Shown here: positions 1 to 9,985 of the stretch, piece after piece
Position numbering within the stretch: position 1 is the stretch's first letter
How the letters are laid out: every line of letters begins with the position of its first letter
Assembly: GCA_003254885.1 (NCBI GenBank)
Contig: QANT01008324.1
Coordinates: 1 to 23,836, forward strand
Direction: 5' to 3'
Length of the DNA: 23,836 nt
Source: Purshia tridentata
Lineage: Eukaryota; Streptophyta; Magnoliopsida; Rosales; Rosaceae
Made by a program: the position numbers and the translations under genes
The notes under the pieces: model-generated
Told to the model about the DNA's origin: nothing
What the model saw: the letters and a program-made list of their open reading frames with translations, nothing else
Databases searched by the model: none

Positions 1-2377
1 AGTTTTGATATATTTTCTTTTGTTAATTAATAGATTAACAATACTATACTTACCACATTTTTATACTATAATTTGATATCATATTACGTGGTAATTTATA
101 TGCATTAATACATTAGACACTAAAAAAATAAAAATAAAAAAAACTTTATTACTATAATAATAACATATAAAATAATATAAAATATGAAAAAAATAACGTT
201 ATTGTTAATAGATATAAGCTATAAAAATGGGGTTTCAACTTTCAACCCAAACAAATATTTGTACAAATAACAAGTAAAACTTCTATGACTTCATTTGTAC
301 AAATAAAACAGTTTTTAATTTATTATTTAATAAGTAGCAAGAAAGTTTTGCAATGGCCAAATAATTGAATGAAGAGATTATTGGGTTGTCAGTTGTAGAA
401 GAGAAGAACAAAAAAGATATATACTTAATAATGAATGGCTGGTTGGCTGGCAACAAAATCTGACAATTTACAACTGGAGGAGAAGGAGGACAGCTTCGGA
501 TATCATAGAGATAAGAGCTGGAACACAACACCAAGCTAAAAGGTTATACTTTTGAATCAAGCAATCAGCTGACCATCAAATCCTAACAATGTACAGGTGG
601 CACCATTTCATCGATCACATCACATCAGATTATATATATATATATATACGAATCTTTTATGTAAGAAGGATTCCGCGTTAGAAAGATTACATTTTCATAC
701 TTGTGTCCTTAATTAAACTAATTTCTATTAGCATTATTCTTATGAAAATAAATAAATTCTTATTAATTACAATTCAATAATTGAAACGGTAAACTCATCC
801 ATATAAATGAATAACCAAATTAAAAATTATTTAGTCATATAATTTTTTTTAAAATTAAAAGATTCCTAAATAATAATATTGTCATTTTTCTTAATACGAG
901 GACATCCTCACTTGAACTATTTTTTATATAAGTAAATGTATATGACATATCCTTATCCTATAACTACTATATTGGATTATTAGGAGTGGATTTGGAAGTG
1001 CATTGATATTAAATTATATTATGTGGGTTTAGCGGATTCATGTCATGTGCTCAGGTTGCCACTGTTGGTAGTCTGCAGACCATCCACATGTTAATGTTCA
1101 AACTCATCAACTCATGTGCACCTCTCCTCCTTTCTGCCTCTCTTCTTCTTCTTCTCTGTTTTGTGTGTTTATGTTATCTTAGACAAGACAGCTAGAGGCT
1201 TATATCTAGAGCCTAGAGCCGAGAGATAGGGAGACAGAGAGTCCCAGCAATTTGAAGTTTCCCATATAATCCATTCTCTGTGTGCTACTAATTTAATAAT
1301 TCCAATAAACTGGCAAACAAAATTGTTCTGAAATCTGAACTTTCACCATATTTTAACTTCAAGGGTATGTATAAACTATAATGTACAATGTATTATATTA
1401 TATTATATATATATATATAGTACTCCATGTGTTACCCTCTCAAGTCTAAAGCTATGGCCTGCACGTGCATTAAAATTCACAACTACCTGGGGCCTCATAA
1501 TATGTATTATCTATCTCTTTAGCTATTTTCTCTTTTGTTTTGGATAACAAAAGCCTGCACCCGAGTCAGGATTCCATTTACTTTTCATGATGCCTTGGGT
1601 AAGAATAAAGATAACAAAGTAATAGCCATCATGAATACTGAGCCGTCTTAGCTAGCTGGCTGAAATTTCAAGTTGAATAGTCCTAGTGATCCAATTTTGA
1701 TGAGGACCCTCTACCCATAAAGCTATAAAGTTACTCAGTCACAGCTAGACATTTTTTTCATCTTTGAAATTGAATGGATGCTTTCATTAAATTCGTTATT
1801 ATTGCATATTAATAGTTAGATGAAAATCATAATTTGCACCACTTAGAAAGTGTAGTCCAGTAGAGAGTAGAAAGTGTACTACTACTACCCATTAAACGAA
1901 GCCGTAGTACAGACTGAGACTACAGAGCAGGCAAACAGTTGACAGTCCCCAATTTGACGCAAAGAGGTAGCTGCGCCAAATGCAGCCCATAGATAAAAAG
2001 ACAAAAAGTGTAAGATCGCTACTTTCTCCATGGCCACATATTGGCCCAGGTTCGGCGCAAACAAATATTACAGTATGGAAGTGGGTCATCATGCCCCTGC
2101 TCTCTATTCACATTCACCACAAACATGAAAACACAGACACAGATTTAGGAGTAGAGAGGCTGGAACGTCCTTGAATTGTCATATACATGTTTCAACTTTC
2201 AAGCCATAACAACTATTCAATTTCAAGCATATTTTTCTAACTTGCCTAAAAGTGACTTCCTTTGTGAGACTCTGACAAAACCAAAATAATTGAACAGCTG
2301 TTCTGGCTACTAGTATTTTAATATTAATCTCACAATAACATGCCCTTCAATTATTTATTGTAGATAAAAATCTGACT
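1..2377. other. AT-rich intergenic DNA upstream of XTH gene
   Basis: No coding region is supported here. The open frames are short, low-complexity and unlike any family I know. The stretch holds short TA runs (around 637-650 and 1390-1420), a CTT-rich run near 1138-1156, and one G-box core CACGTG at 1462-1467, about 0.9 kb before the XTH transcript. It probably contains the distal XTH promoter, but nothing shows where that begins. Confidence 0.7.
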
Positions 2378-2456
2378 CTACATAAAGGGCTTCCCCTCCT
2401 TCACTTTTCCTCATCACACCTCAAATCTCTCAATTTCTCTCTCACTCTCAGAAGAG
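2378..2456 (+). promoter_or_regulatory. probable XTH core promoter and leader exon
   Basis: A TATA-like TACATAAAG lies at about 2379-2387. It is followed by a CT-rich stretch (2390-2450) of the kind found around plant transcription starts and leaders. The likely start is near 2410-2420, which is inferred from spacing. The leader runs into a good splice donor, GAG|GTAATG, at 2457. The TATA match is imperfect, so the exact start is uncertain. Confidence 0.45.
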
Positions 2457-2596
2457 GTAATGCTCTAGAATCTTGAACTTCATCCAGTTTTCATGGTGCT
2501 TTTTTCAGAAGCTTTTAGGAGTACCCTCTCTCAAGTCTCAAGCTGTGTGTGCTAATTTTGATCTTTACCGGGAACCTCCCTTTTGTTATTGTGCAG
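2457..2596 (+). other. probable 5'UTR intron of the XTH gene (140 bp)
   Basis: The donor GTAATG at 2457 and the acceptor TTGTGCAG ending at 2596 enclose a T-rich 140-bp stretch that ends six bases before the XTH start codon. If unspliced, the leader would carry an upstream ATG at 2493 with a short frame that stops near 2555. Splicing would remove it. This rests on splice-site appearance alone. Confidence 0.5.
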
Positions 2597-2602
2597 AGCA
2601 AA

Positions 2603-4164
2603 ATGGCTTCTTACTTGCAATGGACTCTGTTTGTGAGTCTCCTGTTTATGGTGTCTGCAACAATGGGAGCTCCCCCAAAGAAGCCTGTAGCTGTGCCATT
2701 TGGCAGAAACTACAAGCCCACATGGGCTTTTGATCACATTAAGTACTTCAACAACGAAAACGAGATTCAGCTCCATCTTGACAAGTACACAGGTACAAAA
2801 AAACAAAACAGCTGTATATTCTCTTTATGATATTTTGAGGAACAAGTCTTGAAATTTCATACTAGCTATATTCTTACTTGTACTTCGTTTTCATTGTGGG
2901 AAGGTACTGGCTTCCAATCCAAAGGCGCTTACTTGTTCGGCCACTTCCATATGCAAATAAAGTTGCCTCCTGGTGACTCTGCTGGAACTGTCACTGCTTT
3001 CTATGTGAGTATTGCTAATACAGTTCTCATACTCAACCTCACATAACATAGTTGCTCAGTTTCTTGGATATTGAATATTGGGCTCACATATTTACTTGCA
3101 TTTACAGCTATCTTCTGAAAACTCAGAGCACGATGAGATAGACTTTGAGTTCTTGGGAAACAGGACAGGGCAGCCATTCATTTTGCAGACCAATGTGTTC
3201 ACAGGAGGAAAGGGTGACAGAGAACAGAGGATTTACCTCTGGTTCGACCCAACTAAAGCTTTCCACTCCTACGCTGTCCTCTGGAATCTCTATCAGATTG
3301 TGTGAGTAACCAACCCTTCATTTTTCTCAAATTCCCCTTTTCTATTATGCATTAAAAACCTAGTAGTTTCAGCTTTTTCTGATCTTAATGGCCTTCAAAA
3401 TAGCAGACAATGTGGTTCATCTAATATTACCATATATAAAACTTACTAATAAGTTTCCACTTTCAGAGAGATAATGTGAAAAAACCAAAACCAACCCATG
3501 CCATACCCAGATCACAGAATCTCCGAATTTCAATTAAAATTGAACACTACCCGACAAAATAAGAACATGAATCCAACATGGGTTTTTAGGATACCTTTTT
3601 TTGACTAAAAACTCGTGGTTTTTCGACCGACAAAACTTTTGGTAGCAAAATTATTGAAAAAGGAGTCCTCCACTTTTTCTTTTTCTCCAAGTTTTTTGAT
3701 ATGATATTTTGATGATTATGTATAATATTTGGGGTTGTGACTTTTTATGTGTGATGATGATCAGATTCTTGGTGGACGACATACCAATCAGGGTGTTCAA
3801 AAACTGCAAAGATTTGGGAGTGAGATTTCCATTCAACCAACCCATGAAGCTCTACTCTAGCCTGTGGAATGCAGACGATTGGGCCACTAGAGGTGGGCTT
3901 GAGAAGACTGACTGGTCCAAGGCCCCATTCATCGCATCCTACAAGGGCTTCCACATCGACGGCTGTGAGGCATCGGTGCAGGCTAAGTACTGTGCCACCC
4001 AGGGCAAGAGGTGGTGGGACCAGAAGGAGTTCCAAGACCTTGATGCTTATCAATGGAGGAGGCTGAGGTGGGTCCGCCAGAAATACACCATCTACAACTA
4101 CTGCACTGACAGGGTCCGATACCCAACACTCTCCCCAGAGTGCAAAAGAGACAGAGACATATGA
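2603..4164 (+). CDS. XTH5: xyloglucan endotransglucosylase/hydrolase (XTH4/XTH5 clade)
   Basis: Exons are 2603-2792, 2904-3004, 3108-3301 and 3765-4164, all with GT-AG borders and consistent phase, giving 294 residues, the usual family length. A hydrophobic signal peptide (about residues 1-23) is followed by a GH16 beta-jelly-roll domain. The catalytic motif [10 protein letters not shown] spans residues 105-114, with E107 as nucleophile and E111 as acid/base, and is followed directly by the N-glycosylation site N115-R-T. The XTH-specific C-terminal extension carries Cys229, Cys238, Cys275 and Cys288 and ends KRDRDI. Family enzymes cut xyloglucan in the cell wall and rejoin it to another xyloglucan chain during expansion. 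The mature N-terminus and the C-terminus most resemble Arabidopsis XTH5 and XTH4, so the symbol is by resemblance. Cys176 is an extra cysteine where I recall Ala or Ser in those relatives. Confidence 0.95.
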
Positions 4165-5743
4165 ATTTGACCATCACCATCATATTGATGCTTTATTAAG
4201 TTGATGATATAATATACTTATCATCATGCATACACAGTACACTTTTTAAAAAAATGAATTACACCACCTCTCAGGCTTCAACAAGTGTGGTTTCCATTAA
4301 TTCTGTTCATCATCAATTCATGGTGTATTGTCCAGTAGTAGCATTTGGGCTCAATCCTTGTGAGTGTTATTATCGTTTATTCGTTTGTTATTGTTGAACT
4401 TAAATTAATGTCAAAACTACTGGTTATTATTATTATTATAAGTTAATAAATAGATAATTTCTGTGTATTTTATTAGTAATATGGTATCTTGATGCTCGAT
4501 CTTTCTTGATCCACATGACATGGACCAAGTTCATGAGTGCACATGCCTTGTTTGTAACTAAGCACTTAACTCGATTCCCAGCAATATGATCCAACTATTT
4601 GGAGATTACAAGAGTATTATTATTGTTCTGACATAAAAGAGGCAGATGGGTAGGTGTCATTTCGTCCATCTCCATACCCACCATAAGGACTGTGGAGTTG
4701 CTCGTACTTTGAGATGTTTTGGAAGTATTTTGGGGGATATGAATCTGCATCGGATAAGATGATCTCTAGGTTGTACAGAAAAGATTGGTGCTTCCAAATA
4801 AAATATACCTTCAGTTTTTCAAAAATAATAAAAGAGGGTATTGGTTCTAACTTCTAAACTAGTCGTGGAAGGAACGCAAATGTGTGATAGTGATAACATT
4901 TCTCACTAAACTAGTGACTAAGCACCGTTGGTCCATTAAATTACAAATTTACAATTAATTATTGGTGTCAGTATGTAGCATCCACCCATTTGCGGGTTAT
5001 TGAAAAATGGCTAAATTCAGGAAGCTACTGGTAAAAGTAAGAAGTTGGACTCCTAGAGGTTGTCATTAAAATGGAATAAACTAGGGAGGCAAATGAGAAA
5101 TGGGGTTGTTATATCTACTTTGAAACTTTCATAGTCTCAAAGATTTAATCTACAGCAAAAGACAAGTGAAAGTAGGAGGAGGCATTGAAAATGACAGTGA
5201 GCCACTTATTAATGCAAAAGTAGCAGATTTCGCCACTTATTAATGCAAAAGTAGCAGACTTCGCGGATCAAATTGGCAACACCGAATTACACTTGGGGTA
5301 ATAATTGATTAGCTTGGCACTATTGGATAGAATAGAGTGCTATTAACGGTACAACTCAATTGAATGATGTGTTATTATATATGTCATTAACTAAATGGGT
5401 TTTTTTTTTTTAAAACATCTATAACAATGTTAAACACAATATAGGTGTAATCTTACTACAAGTTAAAGATTTCGAACCCATAACCTCCATAACTTGTGTA
5501 ACTAAAAATGTAATATCATGTTAGGTAATCACTAGTCATCTAAAACACTGAGCAGTTTGAATAGAATAAGGATAGGGACGGGAGAAAGCAACAAAGTCAC
5601 AGATGTTAGATGAATTATAAAGCGATGTCTGAACAAATTATCAAAGTAAACTGTCAATGTTCACATGTGAATTCACACGGAATAAAGACAACTACAGATT
5701 ACAGTGCTGTGGAGGCATATTCAAATCAACAGCAAATTCCATA
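4165..5743. other. intergenic, 3' flank of XTH and no gene found
   Basis: The first few hundred bases are AT-rich and probably hold the XTH 3'UTR, with AATAAA-like sequence near 4443. The rest has no supported gene. It contains a two-copy 31-bp tandem repeat (5201-5262, listed separately), a T-run at about 5400-5411, and a weak tRNA-B-box-like complement at 5468-5479. Confidence 0.7.
5201..5262. repeat. 31-bp tandem duplication (2 copies)
   Basis: A 31-bp unit starting GCCACTTATTAATGC occurs at 5201-5231 and again at 5232-5262 with one difference (T versus C near the end of the unit). It looks like a recent local duplication. Confidence 0.95.
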
Positions 5744-5845
5744 GCCCATTCTACAAGTTTACATGGGCCGGGTTGTACTGCTGGCCCAATGGGAATGTAG
5801 CCTAATGAACCAGTTATTTAAAACGCGGGAAATTTGCAGGGTTTA
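5744..5845 (+). promoter_or_regulatory. ribosomal-protein-type promoter motifs before RPL21 remnant
   Basis: Three Site II type elements (TGGGCC/T in either orientation) occur at 5744-5749, 5764-5769 and 5783-5788. An E2F-like GCGGGAAA lies at 5825-5832 and a telo-box-like AGGGTTTA at 5838-5845, touching the ATG of the RPL21 frame. Site II plus telo box is the known signature of plant ribosomal protein and translation-gene promoters. The motifs are seen directly; promoter activity is inferred. Confidence 0.5.
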
Positions 5846-6090
5846 TGGTTTTACGGAAAAAATGCATGCGTGTCGAGCACGTGCAGCCGTCGAGGTGTGG
5901 CGAAGAGTTCAGAGCGAGAAGAGTTCGTAACGATGAGTTGAAGGCGGAGGCGAAAGCTCGCGGGGAGAAAATCAGCACCAGAAGACGGCCTCAAGGGCCT
6001 AAGCTGGGTTTCATGGTTGAAGGTGCTGCTATTGAAACTGTCACTCCCATTCCTTACGATATGGTCAATGACCTCAAGGGCGGTTACTGA
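5845..6090 (+). pseudogene. RPL21: 5'-truncated ribosomal protein eL21 (RPL21) copy
   Basis: The 81-residue frame matches the C-terminal half of large-subunit ribosomal protein eL21, normally about 164 residues. It contains the family run [10 protein letters not shown], the KARGE segment, and the terminal [16 protein letters not shown], with the normal stop codon. The N-terminal half is absent upstream in any frame. Near the break, one codon is missing relative to the family (RKK-C-MRVEH in place of RKR-I-HVRVEH). The remaining frame has no stops or frameshifts, so it is either young or still constrained. No poly(A) tail is evident, and the upstream motifs look like a ribosomal protein promoter. 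A deletion derivative of a DNA-level copy is therefore as likely as a retrocopy. As it stands it could not make a full eL21. Confidence 0.88.
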
Positions 6091-6590
6091 TCCTGTTTTG
6101 ATTTTCTTGTTTCGATTCGATTTCTCAGTCTGTGTTTTATTCTGTTATTTCTATGATTTTGTATTTGAGTAACTCTATCTTATTCATATCCCAGTTTGAT
6201 ATTGATGTTGTTGTGGCTCCACTACAAGTTCTGCAATGTGCATAATTTAGTATTTTAGTATTAAACCGGAAAGAAACTTGTTCCTCAAGAAAGGAAACGA
6301 ATCATTGTATCTTACTAACAGCTATTATAAGCTACCTTAATGCTTTAATACTGAAACTTTTACTTGTACCAAGAAAGGAATGTCTTGGATTCTGTAGTGT
6401 TATTCTTCAGTCTTTGCAGTTGTGTTCTTCCCATGTCTGTTTAGCTTTAAACATATGACAGCCTTAATTGAGAGAATGTCTTGTTAGTAAAGCAAGAATA
6501 AAAAGAATGAAGGCATAAAAGGAATGGAATACAATGAGTTAGGTCTAGTAGTATCAAGTCTGTTGGTATTGATGAGCAACTAGAGGATCA
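6091..6590. other. intergenic between RPL21 remnant and DUF247 gene
   Basis: The first part is T-rich and resembles a 3'UTR for the RPL21 copy. The last part should hold the DUF247 promoter and leader, with a weak CATAAAAGG TATA-like site near 6514. No coding region was seen. Confidence 0.5.
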
Positions 6591-8008
6591 ATGGCAGACA
6601 TGGATTGGGTTATTAAAGTTAAAGAAGACCTTAAGCACATGCAAGATCTTTCAACAGAGGAGAAGCACTGGAAGAAGGGGTCAATATGCAAACTACCAAC
6701 CAGCGTCACAGACCTAAACAAGAAGGCCTACAAGCCCCAGGCAGTCTCTTTTGGTCCTTACCATTTCGATAATTCGAATCCGATGGAGGAGCACAAGCAC
6801 CGTACCCTGCTTCATTTCCTGAAAAGATGTGATAAAAGCATTGAATTGTTTGTCGATGCTCTTGCTGAAGTGGTGCAAGATTTGAAGGAATCCTATAATC
6901 CGCTCGAGCCTGAGTGGAGAGATGATACACCTAGATTCTTGAAACTCATGATTCTGGATGGCTGTTTCATGCTCGAAATCTTACGGATTTCTGCACACAT
7001 GTTGGATGATTATGCTCCCAGTGATCCTATCTTCAGCAACCACGGGAAACTGCATTTCATGCCTTATATCAAGCGTGACATGTTAATGCTTGAGAACCAG
7101 TTGCCAATGATGGTTCTTGACAAGCTTGTGGCGGTTGAGAGCGATCAAGCAAAGGTAAAACTAAAATATTATATCAATCTATTAGTGTGCTGCAATAATG
7201 CTGATGTCTACTTTGTTTCACACAGGATGAAGGGTTTGTGATCATGCTCATACTCAAGTTCTGCTCCCCTCGCACAGCAGCCTTAAACATGGGCAAGTGT
7301 TTGCACCTATTGGATGTATACAGGAAGAGCCTGCTTCAAGAAGAACCCCCACAAAAAGCAGGTCGTCGCAGATCACATAGTTGGAGACGATGCGATGAGA
7401 TCATCCGGTCTGCAACACAGCTGAATGAAGCCGGAATCAGATTCAAGACAAGCAAAACATCCAGTCTCAAAGACATCTCATTCTCCGGGGGAATCCTCAG
7501 GCTCCCGGTCATTGTTGTGGATGATACAACAGAGTCCATGTTCTTGAATCTGATAGCATTTGAGCGCTTCCATGTAGGGGCAGGCAATGAGGTGACTTCC
7601 TATATATTCTTCATGGACAACCTCATAGACAATCAGTCGGATGTCGCGCTTCTACAATCGAGAGGCATCATCCAAAATGCTCTGGGAAGTGACAAAGCAG
7701 TTGCTAATCTGTTTAACTCACTCTCTAAGGACATAACACTCGACCCAGATAGCAGCCTTGTTATGGTGCAGAAGAGGGTCAATCACTATTGGAGGAAGCC
7801 TTGGAATGAATGGCGTGCCAATCTCATTCACACTTATTTCAGAAATCCGTGGGCTATGCTATCCTTCATCGGTGCACTCGTACTTTTCGTCCTCACCATT
7901 GCTCAGACTGGATATTCCATAATTCCTTACTACTATCCAAATGATTCTTCTGCCCCCTGTGCCTGTCTGCCTATGGTTCCTCCTCCACCTCCACACCATA
8001 ATCCATAA
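6591..8008 (+). CDS. DUF247 / UPF0481 family protein
   Basis: Exons are 6591-7154 and 7226-8008, separated by a 71-bp AT-rich intron (donor AAG|GTAAAA, acceptor CACACAG). This yields 448 residues, within the family range. Family hallmarks in order: the N-terminal KAYKPQAVSFGPYHF, the MEEHKHRTL stretch, DGCFMLEILR, the MLMLENQLPMMVL segment, GIRFK in exon 2, LIAFERFH, and VTSYIFFMDNLI. The protein ends with a PWAML motif, one membrane-spanning helix (about residues 413-433) and a proline-rich tail. DUF247 proteins are plant-specific; their biochemical role is unknown, though some are linked to self-incompatibility in grasses. If the intron is retained, translation stops at 7241 after 216 residues. 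The first ATG is used as start and gives a normal N-terminus. A plain annotation would be UPF0481 protein At3g47200-like. Confidence 0.92.
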
Positions 8009-8618
8009 TTTCTTTTCAACAATCATCTTTGGGTTTTGAGCTTTTAATGGTTTTCTTCTTCAATAATTTTGATAATTGATTTTTTGTTATTTGTTTGATG
8101 TCTCACAATCTTCACCTTCTGATTAAACAAATTACTCTTCACCATGATTTTGGGACTTGGTTATGTAACCAAAATTCAGAAGATGAAGAACCAGTTTAAT
8201 TTTTCTAAACCAGTAGGTTTCACACATGCCATAAGTAAAAAACAAGCCAACTGGAAGATAATAATGCATGTTGTCATTGAAGTATTTTAGAATCTAATTA
8301 TATCTTAAGTATAATATTTACAAAACACCCCAATTTCAAGTCTCCCAATACAGTTTTCAAGCCCCATATGCAAAAAAAGTAAGGCTCATAATCACCACCT
8401 TATATACGAAACCTCCAATACATTGGGGGAGACTGTTTTGTGCCGCTGCCTCTACAAAGACCGAACTCCAAAATTCTATCATCTCCATTGCAAATTGCAA
8501 TGAACCAAAATTAGTTGAACGATTTAGGTTTTACAGTCCATTACCATGCCAAAAATTGCACTTGGGCGGTTGTGCGCTCCTCCAACGCAGATAACCCAAT
8601 ATGTTGGCCTCTATCAAT
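8009..8618. other. convergent 3' flanks of DUF247 and HGSNAT-like genes
   Basis: This 610-bp gap separates two genes that end toward each other. It is AT-rich, carries no plausible frame, and should contain both 3'UTRs and polyadenylation sites. Confidence 0.6.
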
Positions 8619-9954
8619 TCACTTTCCAATTCCAATTAACCTTAGCTGCAAGAGATAACATAGATTTTTTCAGATTACAATTCCTAGATAATTGAATATT
8701 CATTAGCATGAGAACATTTGCTTGTAACACAAGAAATAGAAAAAGGACTTACAATGTTATTCTGAGGCTTCCCCCAATAGAATCCAAGGAGGATAACTGG
8801 TAAGATATTGCAGGCTATAAGAACAAAAATCATCAACGCATGCTTCCCCATCCACTCCATCACAATAGTTGGGCGCCTGTAGCCGCACACATCGACCTGC
8901 AGGAAAATCGAATTCGTTAGCAACTAGAGAGGAAAAGGTGCGGTGAACAAATTGAGCAGAGTGAAAGTCCAGGGGTTTATAAAAGATAATGACAAGTTAA
9001 TGAGATAATTAAAGAAATTGTGAAAAGGGTGATTTCACATTACATGACTAGATATCTTACCATCAAGTAAACTGCAGAAAAGAGAATGCCAGCAGAACCA
9101 GCTGTGATACACATGTAACTAAATGTGTACAGAGGCTTGTTTATATGCATGCCTGAAAAAAGAGAAGCAGATAATTTACTGACAAGAAAATGCCACAACT
9201 TCGATTATTATTACCACAATACTCATTTACATATCAAAAATTTGTGATGAGATCACTTACCAAATAAGTCAAAGGCAAGGCCTAAAACTACAAGAGTCGA
9301 GGATGCGAGAATCCAGTGCAGAATTCTGTCCCTGTGATCCTTAAAATGGATAATGATGTGGCCATAGTGCAAACCAACCAAGCAGGTAACAATAGCCATC
9401 ACCGAACTGCAACCGCGAAGGTAAGCACGGAATTGAGAAACAGATAGATTATAAATAAGATCAACTAGCTAGAGTACATGTTTTCAAGATGGAGATATAA
9501 TGGGATTCAACAATTAATTATGAAATTATGAAATATACCTTAAAAGTCCTTCAGGGTCAAAAGGGGCTTGGCACCAAGTAGGAGCATCAGTCGGTAATGG
9601 ACCATAATCTGGGGAGTTGATACTGCATTGCTCTGTTCGTGCATAGATTGGTCTTCTATACAAATGCTGAAGACCCAATATTTTACGATCAATCATGCCA
9701 ACAGCATTACAAGCTGGTCTTGTGTCACCCCTTACTCCACATTTCACCTTCCAAATGGAGATAAGATAGAAAAAGTCAGTCACACCAATGATAGAGAAAT
9801 TACGGAAAAAGTTAAGAAAGAAATGATCAAAACTTACTGAAAATGTTTTTGGAGCAGAGGAGGAATTGGTAGAAATTTGGTACTCCCAATCAGGAACATG
9901 CAAGCCGTATAGCAATGATAGATTTAGCACAGTAATTATCAATGCCACAACCCT

Positions 9955-9985
<31 letters not shown>

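Noticed and set aside
283..534. 83-codon minus-strand frame
   Set aside because: AT-rich, Ser/Tyr/Phe-biased translation with no family resemblance or gene context.
1892..2174. Overlapping frames on both strands before XTH
   Set aside because: They shadow each other, are short, and neither resembles a known protein.
2473..2733. 86-codon plus-strand frame overlapping XTH exon 1 in another frame
   Set aside because: It begins at a TTG, lies across the probable leader intron, and is a shifted reading of the XTH coding sequence.
5401..5550. Possible tRNA-derived SINE on the minus strand
   Set aside because: A B-box-like GGGTTCGAAATC (complement of 5468-5479) and a downstream A-run are present, but there is no convincing A box and no target duplication.
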